DNA of 64,000 nucleotides from Maniola hyperantus (taxonomy: Eukaryota; Arthropoda; Insecta; Lepidoptera; Nymphalidae): contig NC_048555.1 in NCBI RefSeq assembly GCF_902806685.2, forward strand, positions 10,292,001-10,356,000, read 5' to 3'. Positions 1-11,600 of this stretch are shown piece by piece. Position numbers and translations under genes: made by a program. The notes beneath the pieces are model-generated. The model was not told where the DNA came from. It was given only the letters and a program-made list of their open reading frames with translations, and made no database searches. The stretch's first letter is position 1; every line of letters begins with the position of its first letter.

Positions 1-121
1 TTAATTGAATCTACGTAGTTTTATCATATCATTATTGTGATTACACTGACTTCCTTGTGACCTCAAATTGATAAAAAATATCATTTTTTGCAAACTGGAC
101 ACATTCAAGGTTATTTAGAGA

Positions 122-335
122 CATTGCTGTTATGACGTAGGCATCCACTAAGAAAGGATTTTTAATTTCTAAGTGGGGTATATTATGAAAGGGCTTTACT
201 TGTACATTCTAAAACAGATTTCGTTTATTTTTATGCATTATAGTTTTTGATTTATCGTGCAAAATGTCGAAAAAATACGATTGCAGTACGGAACACTCAG
301 TGCGCGAGTCTGACTCGCACTTGGCTGGTTTTTAG
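122..335 (+). repeat. Fused fragments of two dispersed repeats
   Basis: The left part matches the 'gacgtaggcatcc..taagaaagga' Helitron-like family also seen near 40.3 and 42.6 kb. The right part matches the end of the 'gttccgtacctcaaaa' family (ending 'ctcgcacttggc..gg') seen near 27.6 and 41.3 kb. No coding capacity is credible here. Confidence 0.6.
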
Positions 336-898
336 GAAATGGTCACACCCACTGATCAATACAATCATGGTAGGACTAGGTACCTACGTCCTTTTCACTT
401 CCACACAATTGTGCAAAAGAGAGCCCCCTGTGATAGCTCGATTCATTGAACAAGGCACAGTAGGTATGAATCAAACAAAGAAACTGCATGGCGATATTTT
501 GCAAAGAAATCGCTCTTTGTATTTTGTACCCACACTTGTCGTTGGTATGTCGATAATATTTGATAACAGCGCAGTTTTCTGCCGGAACCAGAGGAGCGAG
601 CTCAAGGTCGTTAGTGCCTAGCAGGTAAACGTTATCATTATCATCATCGCGGTATAGTCCGTACAAAATGACTTCCCACGCGCCATTTTAACTCAATGGG
701 TCAACTGTGATGTCAATAGTACGGTTCACCTTTAAAATAAAGGACTAAAATCGTGACTTCTGATCGTGATCATTTTGTACGCATAATACCTACAATATAA
801 ATAAACGTAATAAAAAGTGAATTGCAAATTAATGTTTATTTTGCATATTTTAAGAAGCTGTGATAGCATAGTGGTTAAGACTCTACGTGAACGTGATG

Positions 899-950
899 TT
901 ATTTGAACCAGAAAATTGACACAAGCGTGACAATTTTCTGGTTCAAATAA
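899..950. repeat. Perfect 20-bp inverted repeat (hairpin)
   Basis: Two 20-nt arms (899-918 and 931-950) are exact reverse complements separated by a 12-nt spacer. A short SINE-head-like stretch ('gtgatagcatagtggtta') lies just upstream. No protein or RNA family is recognised. Confidence 0.7.
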
Positions 951-1074
951 TCCTCCTCTATTTGAAGACTGTCATCTCATTATTTAAATTCCCGGCAGTA
1001 AGGGGGAACGAATAACATGATATACTCTATCCACGGAAAGAAGTTAGTATAGCGCTCTCTCTGTTACGTCATTA

Positions 1075-1345
1075 TCATCATCATCATCATCAGCAACCGA
1101 TAGACGTCCACTGCTGGACACAGGTCTCTTGTAGGGACTTCCACACACCACGGTCTTGCGCCGCCTGAATCCAGCGACTCGCTTGATGTCGTCTGTCCAC
1201 CTGGTGGAGTCTTCCAACGCTTTCCAGACTCCAGTGCGAGGTCGTCATTGCAGCACCTTGAGACCCCATCGTCAATCGGTTTTTCGAACTATGTGCCCTC
1301 CCTACCCACTGCCACTTTAGCTTCGCAACCCGTTGAACACATGTT
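1075..1345 (-). pseudogene. 3' end of a non-LTR retrotransposon (LINE) ORF with trinucleotide tail
   Basis: The minus strand reads 'SRWIQAAQDRGVWKSLQE' and ends 'QQWTS', which resembles the extreme C-terminus common to insect endonuclease/reverse-transcriptase LINE proteins. A (GAT)n tail lies at the low-coordinate end. Only this 5'-truncated tail is present, so it is a dead insertion. Family assignment is from memory and not verified. Confidence 0.6.
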
Positions 1346-1427
1346 GTCGAAAATATGTTTATGATTGGTGGCCCAAAATTAATAAAACACAAAAACTATG
1401 TTGAGCAGTGAAAAAACATCGGTCAAG

Positions 1428-1640
1428 TGCGAGTCGGACTCACACACGCAGTATTCCGTGCCATCGTACAAGAAATCACACAACAATTTTTTTTGTGATG
1501 TAACCACAAATCCATAGTTTTCGGCTCTATCCTTTTACTTGTGCTATAATATATTGCTACCTGCCAAACATGATCCTAGGTCAACGGGAAGTACCCTACA
1601 GGTTTTGATTTTCTTCACAGGTGTTGGTAAATAGACTGAG
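1428..1640 (-). repeat. 'gttccgtacctcaaaa' family repeat, reverse orientation
   Basis: Reverse-oriented and degraded copy of the repeat found intact at 27297-27722 and 41043-41370. It shares the 'gtaccctacaggtt' and 'gtgatgtaaccacaaat' blocks. Confidence 0.6.
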
Positions 1641-1854
1641 ACAACGGAGTGAGTCCTATAAGAAATTTTTCTCTGAAGATAAATTGAAATTAGATATGGA
1701 ATGAATGAAATATAATAGATATGGAACAAAAAGTAACTTCAGCTTACATGATAGTATTGTTTGTTCAATATTCCGTAACATGGCATCGGAATGACGAGTC
1801 CAGCTGAACCAACCTCCGGTCCAACTGCAAACAAGAAAAAAAATTAGCATTTAC

Positions 1855-2150
1855 TGTCGTGAGTGAAAGATATTTATTATAAACTACTATCAACTGTTGT
1901 GATAATAGTTTATAATGAATATCAATCACGACAGTGTAGCAGTTAAACTGTCGTGAGTGATATTCATTACAAACTGTTGTGATAATAGTTAAATAATGAA
2001 TATTTAAATGATAGGTATACATTATAAACTATCAACTGTTGTGATAATAGTTTATAATTAATATCACTAACGATATTTTAGAATTTAAACTGTCGTGAGT
2101 GATATTCATTATAAACTAGTATCAACATCATAAACTACTATTAACTGTTG
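1855..2150. repeat. Minisatellite of AT-rich palindromic units
   Basis: Several imperfect units alternate 'actgtcgtgagtgatattc' with 'caactgttgtgataatag' and 'tttataatgaatat'. The motifs are partly complementary to each other, so the block can fold locally. It is non-coding. Confidence 0.75.
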
Positions 2151-2179
2151 TATAGGAGCAGGCGGCAACACAAGGAACA

Positions 2180-2350
2180 ACAACCTTAATCTATAAAAGG
2201 AAGAACTAAACTGACTGACTCACACACTGACTGACGCATAGGGCTGAAATTTAGCATGCAGATAGCTATTATGACGTAGACATTCGCTAAGAAGTGATTT
2301 TTGAAAAGTCAAAAAATGAGTTTGAAATTTGTGTAGACCGCGCGCACGAA
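2180..2350 (+). repeat. Helitron-like repeat (gactgactgact / gacgtag type), degraded
   Basis: Begins 'tctataaaaggaa' with gactgact repeats and continues through 'attatgacgtagac' to 'tttgtgtag', as in the better copies at 40240-40475 and 42545-42777. Confidence 0.55.
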
Positions 2351-2575
2351 GTTGCGGGCATTAAGCAGTTCACTATAATCCCCCAAAAAATCTATATTAT
2401 GGCACATCGCGCAAGCATGCGATATGCACCGCCCACCCTTCCACTACTAAGCGTGCAGGAAAAGCAAGCAAAGTTTCTTAAAGTATTCTTTGTTAAAAAA
2501 AAAGTGCTTTACAATTTAGCTTATGGAGTCTACATCTCCTGAAGATGTTCTGATGTTTTAGGGAAACGTACAAAT

Positions 2576-2703
2576 AGTACGCGACAGGTTGAGATGGCAA
2601 CCACCGCTCACGTCACCCGCGCTCGCCCGCACCTGGTTAGCGCGGAGCTGTGCGGGTGTGCGGGGAGTTCCCTCCCCGTTTGCCATCTCAACCTGTCGCG
2701 TTG
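2576..2703. mobile_element. Palindromic MITE, family A
   Basis: Termini 'cgcgacaggttgagatggc' and 'gccatctcaacctgtcgcg' are reverse complements around a GC-rich, self-complementary centre. At least eight copies occur in this window (near 13.3, 16.4, 44.0, 50.5, 56.1, 57.8 and 60.0 kb). Confidence 0.8.
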
Positions 2704-2835
2704 AGTGTGTTTTAGGTTTGTGTGGTGGTGTTGCATATTGCTTGCTTGCTTACTTGCTTTTCCTGCATGTTTAGTATTGGGACGGTGAATATTGCATGCT
2801 TGGGTGATGTGCTTGTTTTGAAGCAAACAGTATGG

Positions 2836-3040
2836 TGGGAGGCTTCGGCCGTGGCTAGTTACCGCCCTACCACTGCTGTGTACAAACATCAACACAACGT
2901 GTTAAGGGGTATGGGTTTAATAAAAATTTCGATACCCCTTCCAGGTTAGCCTGCTTCCACCTTAGACTACATCATCACTTACCACCAGGTGAGATTGCAG
3001 TCAAGGGCTAACTTGTATCTGAATATTTAAAAAATAATTG
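2836..3040 (+). mobile_element. SINE family B, 5'-truncated
   Basis: Shares 'gtgggaggcttcggccgtgg', 'ggggtatgggtttaataa' and 'caccaggtgagattgcagtc' with the full copy at 33172-33495. The tRNA-like head is missing. Confidence 0.7.
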
Positions 3041-3260
3041 TCATTTTTTGTCACTTTAAACACTATCATACAAAAAAAAACTAAATAGCATTAGTAAAAA
3101 ATAAAATACAAAGAGCAAAAAACACAACACCAAAAAAAGCTGAGGCATAGAGAGGTATTGCATTGCTATTAGAATAAATCTTACTTCCAGACAAAAGCTA
3201 AGAGCCCAATCCATGTTCTGCTTAGAGAACTGAAACCCAGAAATACAACATATACATTCA

Positions 3261-3410
3261 GGGACCTTACACACTACGCGGCCAGAAGCTGCAGCATCCA
3301 CGTAAAGCTGGGCAGTCATTGCTGCCAATAGCGTGATGTGCATGATACTTTACCTGACGCTGCTGCCATTGGCAGTGATTGTGGCCACGCAGTGTGCGAG
3401 GTCCCTTAGG
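3261..3410. mobile_element. Short element with imperfect terminal inverted repeats
   Basis: Left end 'gggaccttacacactacg' is nearly the reverse complement of right end 'cagtgtgcgaggtccc'. About 150 bp long and non-coding. No other copy was noticed in the window. Confidence 0.5.
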
Positions 3411-3904
3411 GGAATCTCATAGCAGTTATCAGAAATGTTGTGTTTTACCTACATTTTTTTATAATTTTTAATAATAAAATAAAAAACAAAGTATCCTGCC
3501 ACAAGATCAGTTATTAGCTATTAAAATTTGTTAAATTTTTTTAACTTGTCAGGAACAATATCAGTTTTCACATTACATGCAACAGAGCACCCACTGAACA
3601 CAGAACAGTGCAGCTCACTAATAAGAAAAAGAAAAAACTTGTTTACTATATCACCATAACACAATCATTGTAAGTTAGCAAAATTCATATTAAAAAAATC
3701 TCTGATACCATGTTTATTGTATTTAGTTTTACTTTGTTTCATGTCAGAGGATAACAGAATGCAAAACATTAATTAAAAAATACATGCAACACCACTCTAC
3801 AATACACAGAACTTGCTTGTCAACTCCCATTTGGGTCTTCTAGATATAAGATGCTAAATATGTCTGTGGAAACATAAAACATCATTTATGTTATAACAAC
3901 TTAA

Positions 3905-4108
3905 TCTATATAATATAAAAATGAATCACTAAATGTGTTGCTCATCGCAAATCTCGAGAACTGCTGAACCGATTTCGCTAATTCTTTTTTTATAATACTC
4001 CTTGAATTACGAGGATGGTTCTTACAGAGAGAAAAATTTAATTCAACCCCCCCTCCCTCAACTCTTTTCTAAACTCCCGGGCGAAGCCGGGGCGGTTCAG
4101 CTAGTATT
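3905..4108 (+). repeat. Helitron-like repeat ending CTAGT
   Basis: Starts in 'atataaaaatgaatc', contains 'gaactgctgaaccgattt', and ends 'gggcgaagccgggg' followed by 'cagctagt'. This is the 3' end style of the Lepidoptera Helitron-like families. Confidence 0.6.
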
Positions 4109-4170
4109 TAATATTATAATAATATGTAATAATTATACTTAATGTTCAACAATATAATATGTACCTAACA

Positions 4171-4346
4171 TTTGAGCCTCAATAGCTCAACCGGTAAAGG
4201 AGTGGACTGAAAACCGAAAGGTCGAAGGTTCAAACCCCGCCCGTTGCACTATTCGTACCTAATCCTAGCACAAGCCTGACGCTTAATTGGAGAGGAAAGG
4301 GGAATATTTGTCATTTAACATGGCTAATATTCTTTTTTTTTAAAAA
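4171..4346 (+). mobile_element. SINE family C with tRNA-Phe-like head
   Basis: The 5' part has an A-box-like 'tagctcaaccgg', a 'ctgaaaac' anticodon-loop-like segment and a B-box-like 'ggttcaaacc', all resembling tRNA-Phe. It continues into a non-tRNA body and an oligo(T)/A tail. A reverse copy sits at 10098-10280. It is a SINE rather than a tRNA gene because the acceptor stem is not closed and the body is repeated. Confidence 0.75.
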
Positions 4347-4689
4347 TGATAGATTGTCATAGGAAAGGCATTCCGAACTAGTGGTAGATGCATTTGACGA
4401 TTAAAAAGTACTTGTAAAAGTTTAATTTATACAAAAATATTTTTATTTATTTATTTACATTTAGTGATAATATTTATAGAATAGCTTAGTAACTATCGTA
4501 ACTATGGTACTGTCGGTAACATAACATTTTATGATACAATAATAATGAATACATGAGCAGTAATAAGCACAAAACGATGTGAATGGTGCAAAAATAATAA
4601 TCAAAACCAAAAGCTTAGCATACTTTGTTAGGCATTGAGAAAATGAGAATTCCCTACGAATATGAACCATACCATATGAATAAAAAATA

Positions 4690-5068
4690 CTACTGAATAA
4701 AGTCGAGAGATGAAAAAGAAAAATTTAAGAGCTGTAGAGAAGCGTGCAGAGACAATATTTTTAATGCATTTACCTTAATGAACCAACAATGACACGATGA
4801 ATTAGCGGTACAACGTAATTTGTCCATGTATTTAAATACGGTACCACTCCAGACATTACGAGCGAATATAAGGTAGTTAATGGTTTGTGTACCTAAAATA
4901 TGATCAATCAAAGCATTGAACGACAAAAAATGAACAAAAACAGGCAAAATTGCTGAAATTGCGCAACACATTATAATTACATATTTGTTTACAATGAAAA
5001 AATATCCTAAAATAAAATAATGGGATATACCTGGAATTAGTCGCTTCGATTTTTAATTCACTTTCCAT
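4690..5068 (-). CDS. Weak candidate small gene or lncRNA, unidentified
   Basis: On the minus strand an ATG at 5068 opens MESELKIEATNS and runs to a good splice donor (cag|gtatat at 5031/5030). A further open stretch (4690-4971) contains 'TINYLIFARNVWSG', but the frames do not join cleanly across the plausible acceptors. It faces BBS2 head-to-head across about 540 bp, so it may be a bidirectional-promoter transcript. I recognise no family, and it may not be protein-coding. Confidence 0.2.
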
Positions 5069-5100
5069 TTGGCTGATTGAACACTTGCAAAAACATATCA

Positions 5101-5612
5101 CTCCTCCAATAAACTGTTTTATTTCTATTTCCTAAAGTTTTTCAAATCAATGGTTTCTTGCGCGAAATGAAAATTAAAAATGCCAATTTTCATTCGAATT
5201 CAATTCGAGATTCAACTTCAATGAAAGACCACAGATGAATGACGTTTTTTATTTTGACATAATATTATGACAAATCGTCAACTAGCCAACGTCAAGCTAG
5301 TTAAAATTTCGAATAGCTGTACCATCTCTACCATCCAGAATATCAATAAGTACGAATTTATTGATTGAATGAACGAATGAATTTTGGTGTTTCAAACTTA
5401 AAAATAAAAAAAAAATAAGATATACATAAAACTAAATAAAAATTCAACTGCAGATATATTCTGATTCTGAATGAACTGGAATGTACATTGCAAATAGCAA
5501 ATATAAACAATACAAACAGGATTTACCGTTGCCATGGCACTGATAATGAAAACAAATGAATTAAATGATTACCTTAGTCATGAAAACAAAAACAAACTAA
5601 AAATTACATAAA
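5101..5612. promoter_or_regulatory. Probable BBS2 promoter/5' region
   Basis: Non-repetitive, AT-rich sequence directly upstream of the BBS2 start codon, with no gene in it. No TATA box in a convincing position was seen. Calling it a promoter is inference from position only. Confidence 0.3.
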
Positions 5613-8600
5613 ATGCAAGCATCCAGCGTGCAACCCGTGTTTAAATTAGAATTAAACCATAAAGTTACATCTGGTATAGTAACGATTGCAAAGTATGATG
5701 GAACTCATTCGTGTCTGACTGCTTCTGCTGGATTTGATAAAGTATAAAAATATAATAATATTATAAAATTTAAGTCACTTGTTAATCATTTTATATGAAT
5801 TTTTATGTTTATAGATTATTATTCATCATCCACATGGCGCAATGATAAGCGGACGCGTACAGCGATCTCAAGCTCATGGAGAAGTATCTGAACTAAATCT
5901 CAGTCAGGCAGTAATAACTCTAGCAGCTGGAGCTATAAAACCGGACTGTGCAAGAGATATGCTACTAATTGGTTCTCCAACCCAAATATTAGGTCTTCCA
6001 TACTTAACTAATAAAAAATTATCTCACTTTCATCATATAATTTGCTTGCTCTAACTTTATATTTCCATTTCCATTTCCAGCGTACGATGTTCACGATAAT
6101 TCAGACCTATTTTTCAAGGAAGCCTCCGATGGTGTCAATGTTATAATTGTTGGTCATTTCGGAAAATATGATGAGAAGTTAGTTATTATTGGGGGCAATA
6201 GCTCAGTAATGGCTCTAAATTGGCAAGGAGAAGAGCAGTTCTGGAACGTAGTCAGCGGAAAAGTGTGCTCAATGATCACTTTCGATTTTGATAAAGATGG
6301 TGAAAACGAGGTATGAATTTATTATGATCAGAAAAAATGCAACAGTAAAAATCCTTTATCGGAAACATTATGTTTTTTCTACTTTAGCTCCTCATTGGAT
6401 GTGAAGATTCTTTTATTAAAGTGTTAAAGAATAACCAATTCGTCATGGAGCTTGCTGAAACTGGCCCTGTTATCTGTTTGTCTCAAATAAGCGATGTAAG
6501 ATTTGCTTACGGACTAGCAAATGGCACTATAGGAATCTATGAGGAAGGTATTCGATTATGGAGAGTTAAAGTAAGAAATACCTATTTTTTTACTTATATT
6601 ACCTATACCTAGTTACTTATATTTTTGATATAAATAATAAATTTTTTATGCCTTTTTTGGTAGTCTAAGCAAAATGCTATTTCTCTGCAATGGTCGAGTG
6701 AAAATTTAGCTTGTTGTTGGACTAACGGTAGGATAGACTGGCGAGATGGTACTGGACGAGTAATTAGACGTGTGCAGTTGCGTTCAAACGCAGCTGCTAT
6801 GTTGCTTGCGGACTATCGGTCTGTTGGTGCACCAGATCTTATTTGCGTATCTGACAAAGGAGAAGGTATATACTTATTATAAAATCTAATTACTTAACTA
6901 CCATATTTTATAATTATTATATTAATGAATTGCTTACAGTATACATTTTTATACACGCTGAAATTTTAGTGGTTGTCTTTTTATTTTGGAATGATTGAAA
7001 AAAAAATCATCAACTCGAAAGTGTGAGAAACAATAGTAACTCACTAGACATAATGTGAATAGTAGGTAGGTACATCCACTCGAACCACGCTTCGAATAAA
7101 GTTAAAAAGTTTAGAGCAAAATAAGCTCTCGCACGTAGTGATACGGCATAAACTAGCCTGCACGCACGCAGTGCCACTATTGGATCGAGGTCTCATCCGA
7201 GTTCTGTTTTTCTCGATTGTAAATTTGCCATTTTGACTCTAATAATTTTTTATATTTATAAATCGATTGTAATACCATGACAAAATTATTTCGCTTCGAG
7301 AAAACAACCATTACAATTTCAGCGTGTATAGGTAGTCCAAAGGATTCAGCATTTTTTATAATTATAATCTTTACTCATGAATTATTTATCATAGACAACG
7401 ATTAATTAATTGATTGTAGATATTTATTTACACAGTACTAGGATACCCTTTAATCCAAGAAAATGTCAGTATAAGTGCAACATCTAAAAGATTTCCATCA
7501 GAAGCAGATCGATTAGCCATTACGGAGTTATTGAATAAAAAACAAGCTTTGTTGGTGGAGTTACAACATTATGAAGCTAATTCCTCAAGTACGGCTAGTC
7601 AAGATATTGAAAAGCCACCAACTGCGATGCCTACGAATACACGATTACAAGTTGCTGTAGCTGCTGATTCAGAAGAAGTGAGATTTTATTGTAAAAGTAA
7701 ATCTGTATATTTATCCACGCTAACACTTCCATACTAATATTATAAATACGAAAGTTTGTCTGTCTGTCTGTTTCAACGACTCAACTTTTAACTGGTTTCG
7801 ATGACATTTGGTACAGAGTTAGCTTACATCCTGGAGATGGACATAGGTTACTATGTATCCCGGAAAATCAAAGAGTTCCCATGGGATTTGTAAAAACCTA
7901 AATCCACGTGAACTGTAATATGTACGAATTGTCAGTTTAAGTAACATAAAAAATGCAACTCCTCAATATATCGAATTAGGTTGCCTGCACATCGGATTGA
8001 AAGAGAGGTGATGCAAAATTATGTAGGTTAGGTAGTTAAGCAATAAGATTTAAACAATAGTATGTAAGATTTCTTTATTAGTATTGTTAGTCCATAAGGG
8101 AGAGTAGACCATAAGACGGCTCTCAATAAACATCTTCCACCGTTGCCGCATTTAATTATTACCATACGGCCACAACATATCTCATGGCGACCCTTGCCAG
8201 TCGGTGCATGCCTAATCTAAGTGCGTGCACCGGCTGGGCACCGATCAAGAAGAAGACTACACAATTTTCTAAAGAATATCAAGATTCAAGACTCAATTAG
8301 AACAAAAGGAAGAAAAAAAAATATCCACGTCCTGTATTAAAAATCAAGAAACACTAACATCAAGAAATAAGCCCAAAAATGAATCGCTTATGAACAGAAG
8401 ACATCTCAAGCTTGATTGATTGCTTGATCCCGAGCATTGATCGGCCCAGTATCATCGTGCGTCCAGGGTTATCCCGGCCACAACTAGGAGGTGTCCAGGG
8501 TATTCCCGGCCCAGTTCGAGGAGTCCAGGGTTTTCCCTGCCCATTAAGATGCAGTAAAGAAGAGGCGCAGGCTCCAGACCTCCGGACCTGATGACCAAAA

Positions 8601-11600
8601 CCAGTCCTGACGACGACGGCGACTACACGGCGGTCACGAAATTGATTGATAAAATGCGTCGCTAACAGTTAAAGTAAGTGCAATTTATCTCTCGTAATGG
8701 GCAAATAGGTAGAATGTGTAGGTAGCTACTATAATTTTTTTTTTTGGGTAGATAATTTAATTTGTAACTTTGAAGTTAGATAATAATAAAAAAAATATAA
8801 AAAAAAAAATGTTTTTAAAGTGTTTAAGTTTCGTGTAATTACTAACACCAATTTATGATCCTTGTTGGTCGAAATAAAAACATTTTTTTTTTTTTTTTTA
8901 TTTATAATGTACCTACTTGCGATTTAATTTTGTACGTATAGGTTAGGAGAATATTGGATTTTTTTTAAATAAATCAAACTTGCTCCACTATCTAATAAGT
9001 TCCATTCGTGCTTTATTTGTAAGATTTTATATAGTGTGTAGGATAGTTTAAAATAATAATAGATAATTAATACATGAATAAGTACTTAGGTGCTTACTTC
9101 TTTCGTAAATATTCGGTGTTAAAATCGAAATATAATAATTCGGAGAATTATAACGGTGTCATCGCGTGGTCAACGACACACGCGTACCCGAACATTTTGT
9201 ATTGTTATACGAGACAATGGTTTTGCTCGAGATGCAATTTGCAAATACAAGGAAATGAATATGAAATAAGGAGAATTTTTTCCTTACAGACGTTTTTCGT
9301 CTAGTTTCGTGCTAGTTTAGACGATATAAGACTATACCGGCTTTGACAAATTAGGACTCTGCAAACCAAAGACTTGATCACCCTTCGGCTGTAGAAGTGC
9401 TAGGTATAAAATATACAATTATTTATTTTGGGATTGAGACTTACTGACGTACGAAGATGATTGTTATGTATTTGTTTGGACGCGATGTTTTGCGCATATT
9501 TAGTACCTCCTCATTCAACTATATATTTGTCTAGACTCTTGATCATTATCTACCGCGCTGGTGTTAGTGAAAGACCTAGAATTTTTATGAAAAGTTGAAT
9601 GTTAGTGAAATACTTATTGAAAGAAATAAGTTTGATGAAGATTATAAGTGTTATGAAAAATGCTCGCAAGCATGTTATGTTAAATATTAATTAGGAGAGT
9701 ACGCGCCGCGTTTGTTGATTTGTTTATTTATTTGTATTATGTGAAGAAGTAACTTGAAAGGAAGATGAAGACTAGGAGAGGTTTATTTTGACTGTCCAGA
9801 AAATATGAATACCTGAGATGTTTACTTCATAATAGGTATTATTATGGGTTATAGAATAGAAACCTTATATTTACCGTCTTACGACGATGCTATACGACAG
9901 CTGTATACTTATGATGACGACTATTTGATAGGTCAAAGAATCTTTTGAAGTTGATTTGTGAAATCGATACCTCAGCTTATACATATCTAATACCTATGAT
10001 GCTATTTTGAGATTATTTTATTACCTATGATGAGATTATTCGAAACTTTTGTAAAAGTTAAATCCTTGACTGCACTTAATAGATTACGATTTTTCTAGTT
10101 TTTTTTTTTTTTTTTTTAAAGAATATTAGCCATATTAAATGACTAATATTCCCCTTTCCTCTCCAATTAAGCGTCAGGCTTGTGCTAGGAGTAGGTACGA
10201 CAATAGTGCAACGGGCGGGGTTTGAACCGTCGACCTTTCGGTTTTCAGTCCACTCCTATACCGGTTGAGCTATTGAGTTATAAGTAAGGTTGGAAGTATG
10301 CCCATACGAAGTAAGAGATAAGATAAATTGCACTTGAGCACAGGAAGTAACGATAAAAAAAAAATGTTTCCTGACATAATTTTAATTTATTTAGCATTAG
10401 ATTTTATTTTTGTGATTGTCATCATCTTTTCTTCTGATTCGATGTAGCGTCTAACATTTTTTTTCTTTTAAGGGGAGGGGTAACCGCATACATTTTCAGG
10501 GGAGTTGTAATATGTACGAATTGTCAGTTTAAGTAACATAAAAAATGCAACTCCTCAATATATCGAATTAGGTTGCCTGCACATCGGATTGAAAGAGAGG
10601 TGATGCAAAATTATGTAGGTTAGGTAGTTAAGCAATAAGATTTAAACAATAGTATGTAAGATTTCTTTATTAGTATTGTTAGTCCATAAGGGAGAGTAGA
10701 CCATAAGACGGCTCTCAATAAACATCTTCCACCGTTGCCGCATTTAATTATTACCATACGGCCACAACATATCTCAGAACAATGACGCAGGCATCATCTA
10801 GTTTATTTATATAGTTACCTACCTATAGCTTTTATTACTAGCAAAAGTTATAAATAGCAAATATTTAATAAAATAAGACATATTCTACAAAACTTATTAT
10901 ATCTTATTAAAATTCGTTAGAATTGTCTTCAACTGGTAGTTTCAACAAACAACGACACCATTGTACGGACTGCTCTAGTACTGGCAGAAGGAATTTTTGA
11001 GTCTGGCGAAACACTGGCGAGGCATCCACAGCAAACACAACTTAAATCCATTCTGTATATACCACTGAAACCACCTCGGGATGTTCCAGTTGACGTTCAT
11101 ATCAAAGTAACTAAGTATAATTTTCGATGTCATCTGTTATTATTAGGATGTAAAATTTAATTTTGAGAAACATATTTTTATCTATTTTTCAGGCATTAGT
11201 TGGTTACGCAGATAGCGAACAATTTCATATATTTGAAATCACCAAGCAGTTACCTCGGTTTTCTATGTATACAATAGTATCTCCATCCATTATGAAAACC
11301 CAGATTGAAAATTATGTAACATTTCGTATTACTGAAAGAGTACAAAGAATTTGCATTTGGATTAATCAAAATTTTTTGCTTGATGAAGAAGTTGAATTAG
11401 ATAACGAGGACATGAAAGATTTAAAAATAGGTTTTTTATGTCTTAGAGATGTCTCTTGCCTTGAAATGGAATTCAGTGCTGATGGGCAAGTCAAATTTAG
11501 TACACCAGATATTCGCCTCGCTGGAGATTTGATTCAAAGTTTAGCAGTTTATCTCAATTTGAGCGATCTGCAGGTAAATCATTTAAGCTAATGATTAAAT

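Larger units (their letters stand above)
7914..10776 (+). mobile_element. Non-autonomous LTR retrotransposon (2863 bp), recent insertion
   Basis: Two direct 271-bp LTRs (7914-8184 and 10506-10776) start TG and end CA. By eye I find no mismatch between them. The 4-bp target duplication 'gaac' flanks the element (7910-7913, 10777-10780). A primer-binding-site-like 'tggcgacc' follows the 5' LTR directly, as in tRNA-Arg-primed elements, and a purine-rich 'caggggagt' precedes the 3' LTR. The interior has no gag, protease, RT or integrase reading frame. It does have a three-times repeated 'gtccagggt.ttccc' motif near 8.46-8.55 kb and a reverse SINE C at 10098-10280. It is therefore a TRIM/LARD-like element that must rely on enzymes from elsewhere. 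Confidence 0.85.

Noticed and set aside
247..621. 124-aa plus-strand ORF
   Set aside because: Its first part is repeat-derived, the rest matches nothing recognisable, and an overlapping minus-strand ORF of similar length exists, as expected by chance.
4171..4250. tRNA-Phe-like cloverleaf
   Set aside because: Acceptor stem not complementary, and the sequence continues into a repeated SINE body with a second copy at 10098-10280.
9074..9304. 76-aa ORF inside the LTR element
   Set aside because: No Gag zinc knuckle, protease or RT motif. Too short for a retroelement gene and AT-biased.
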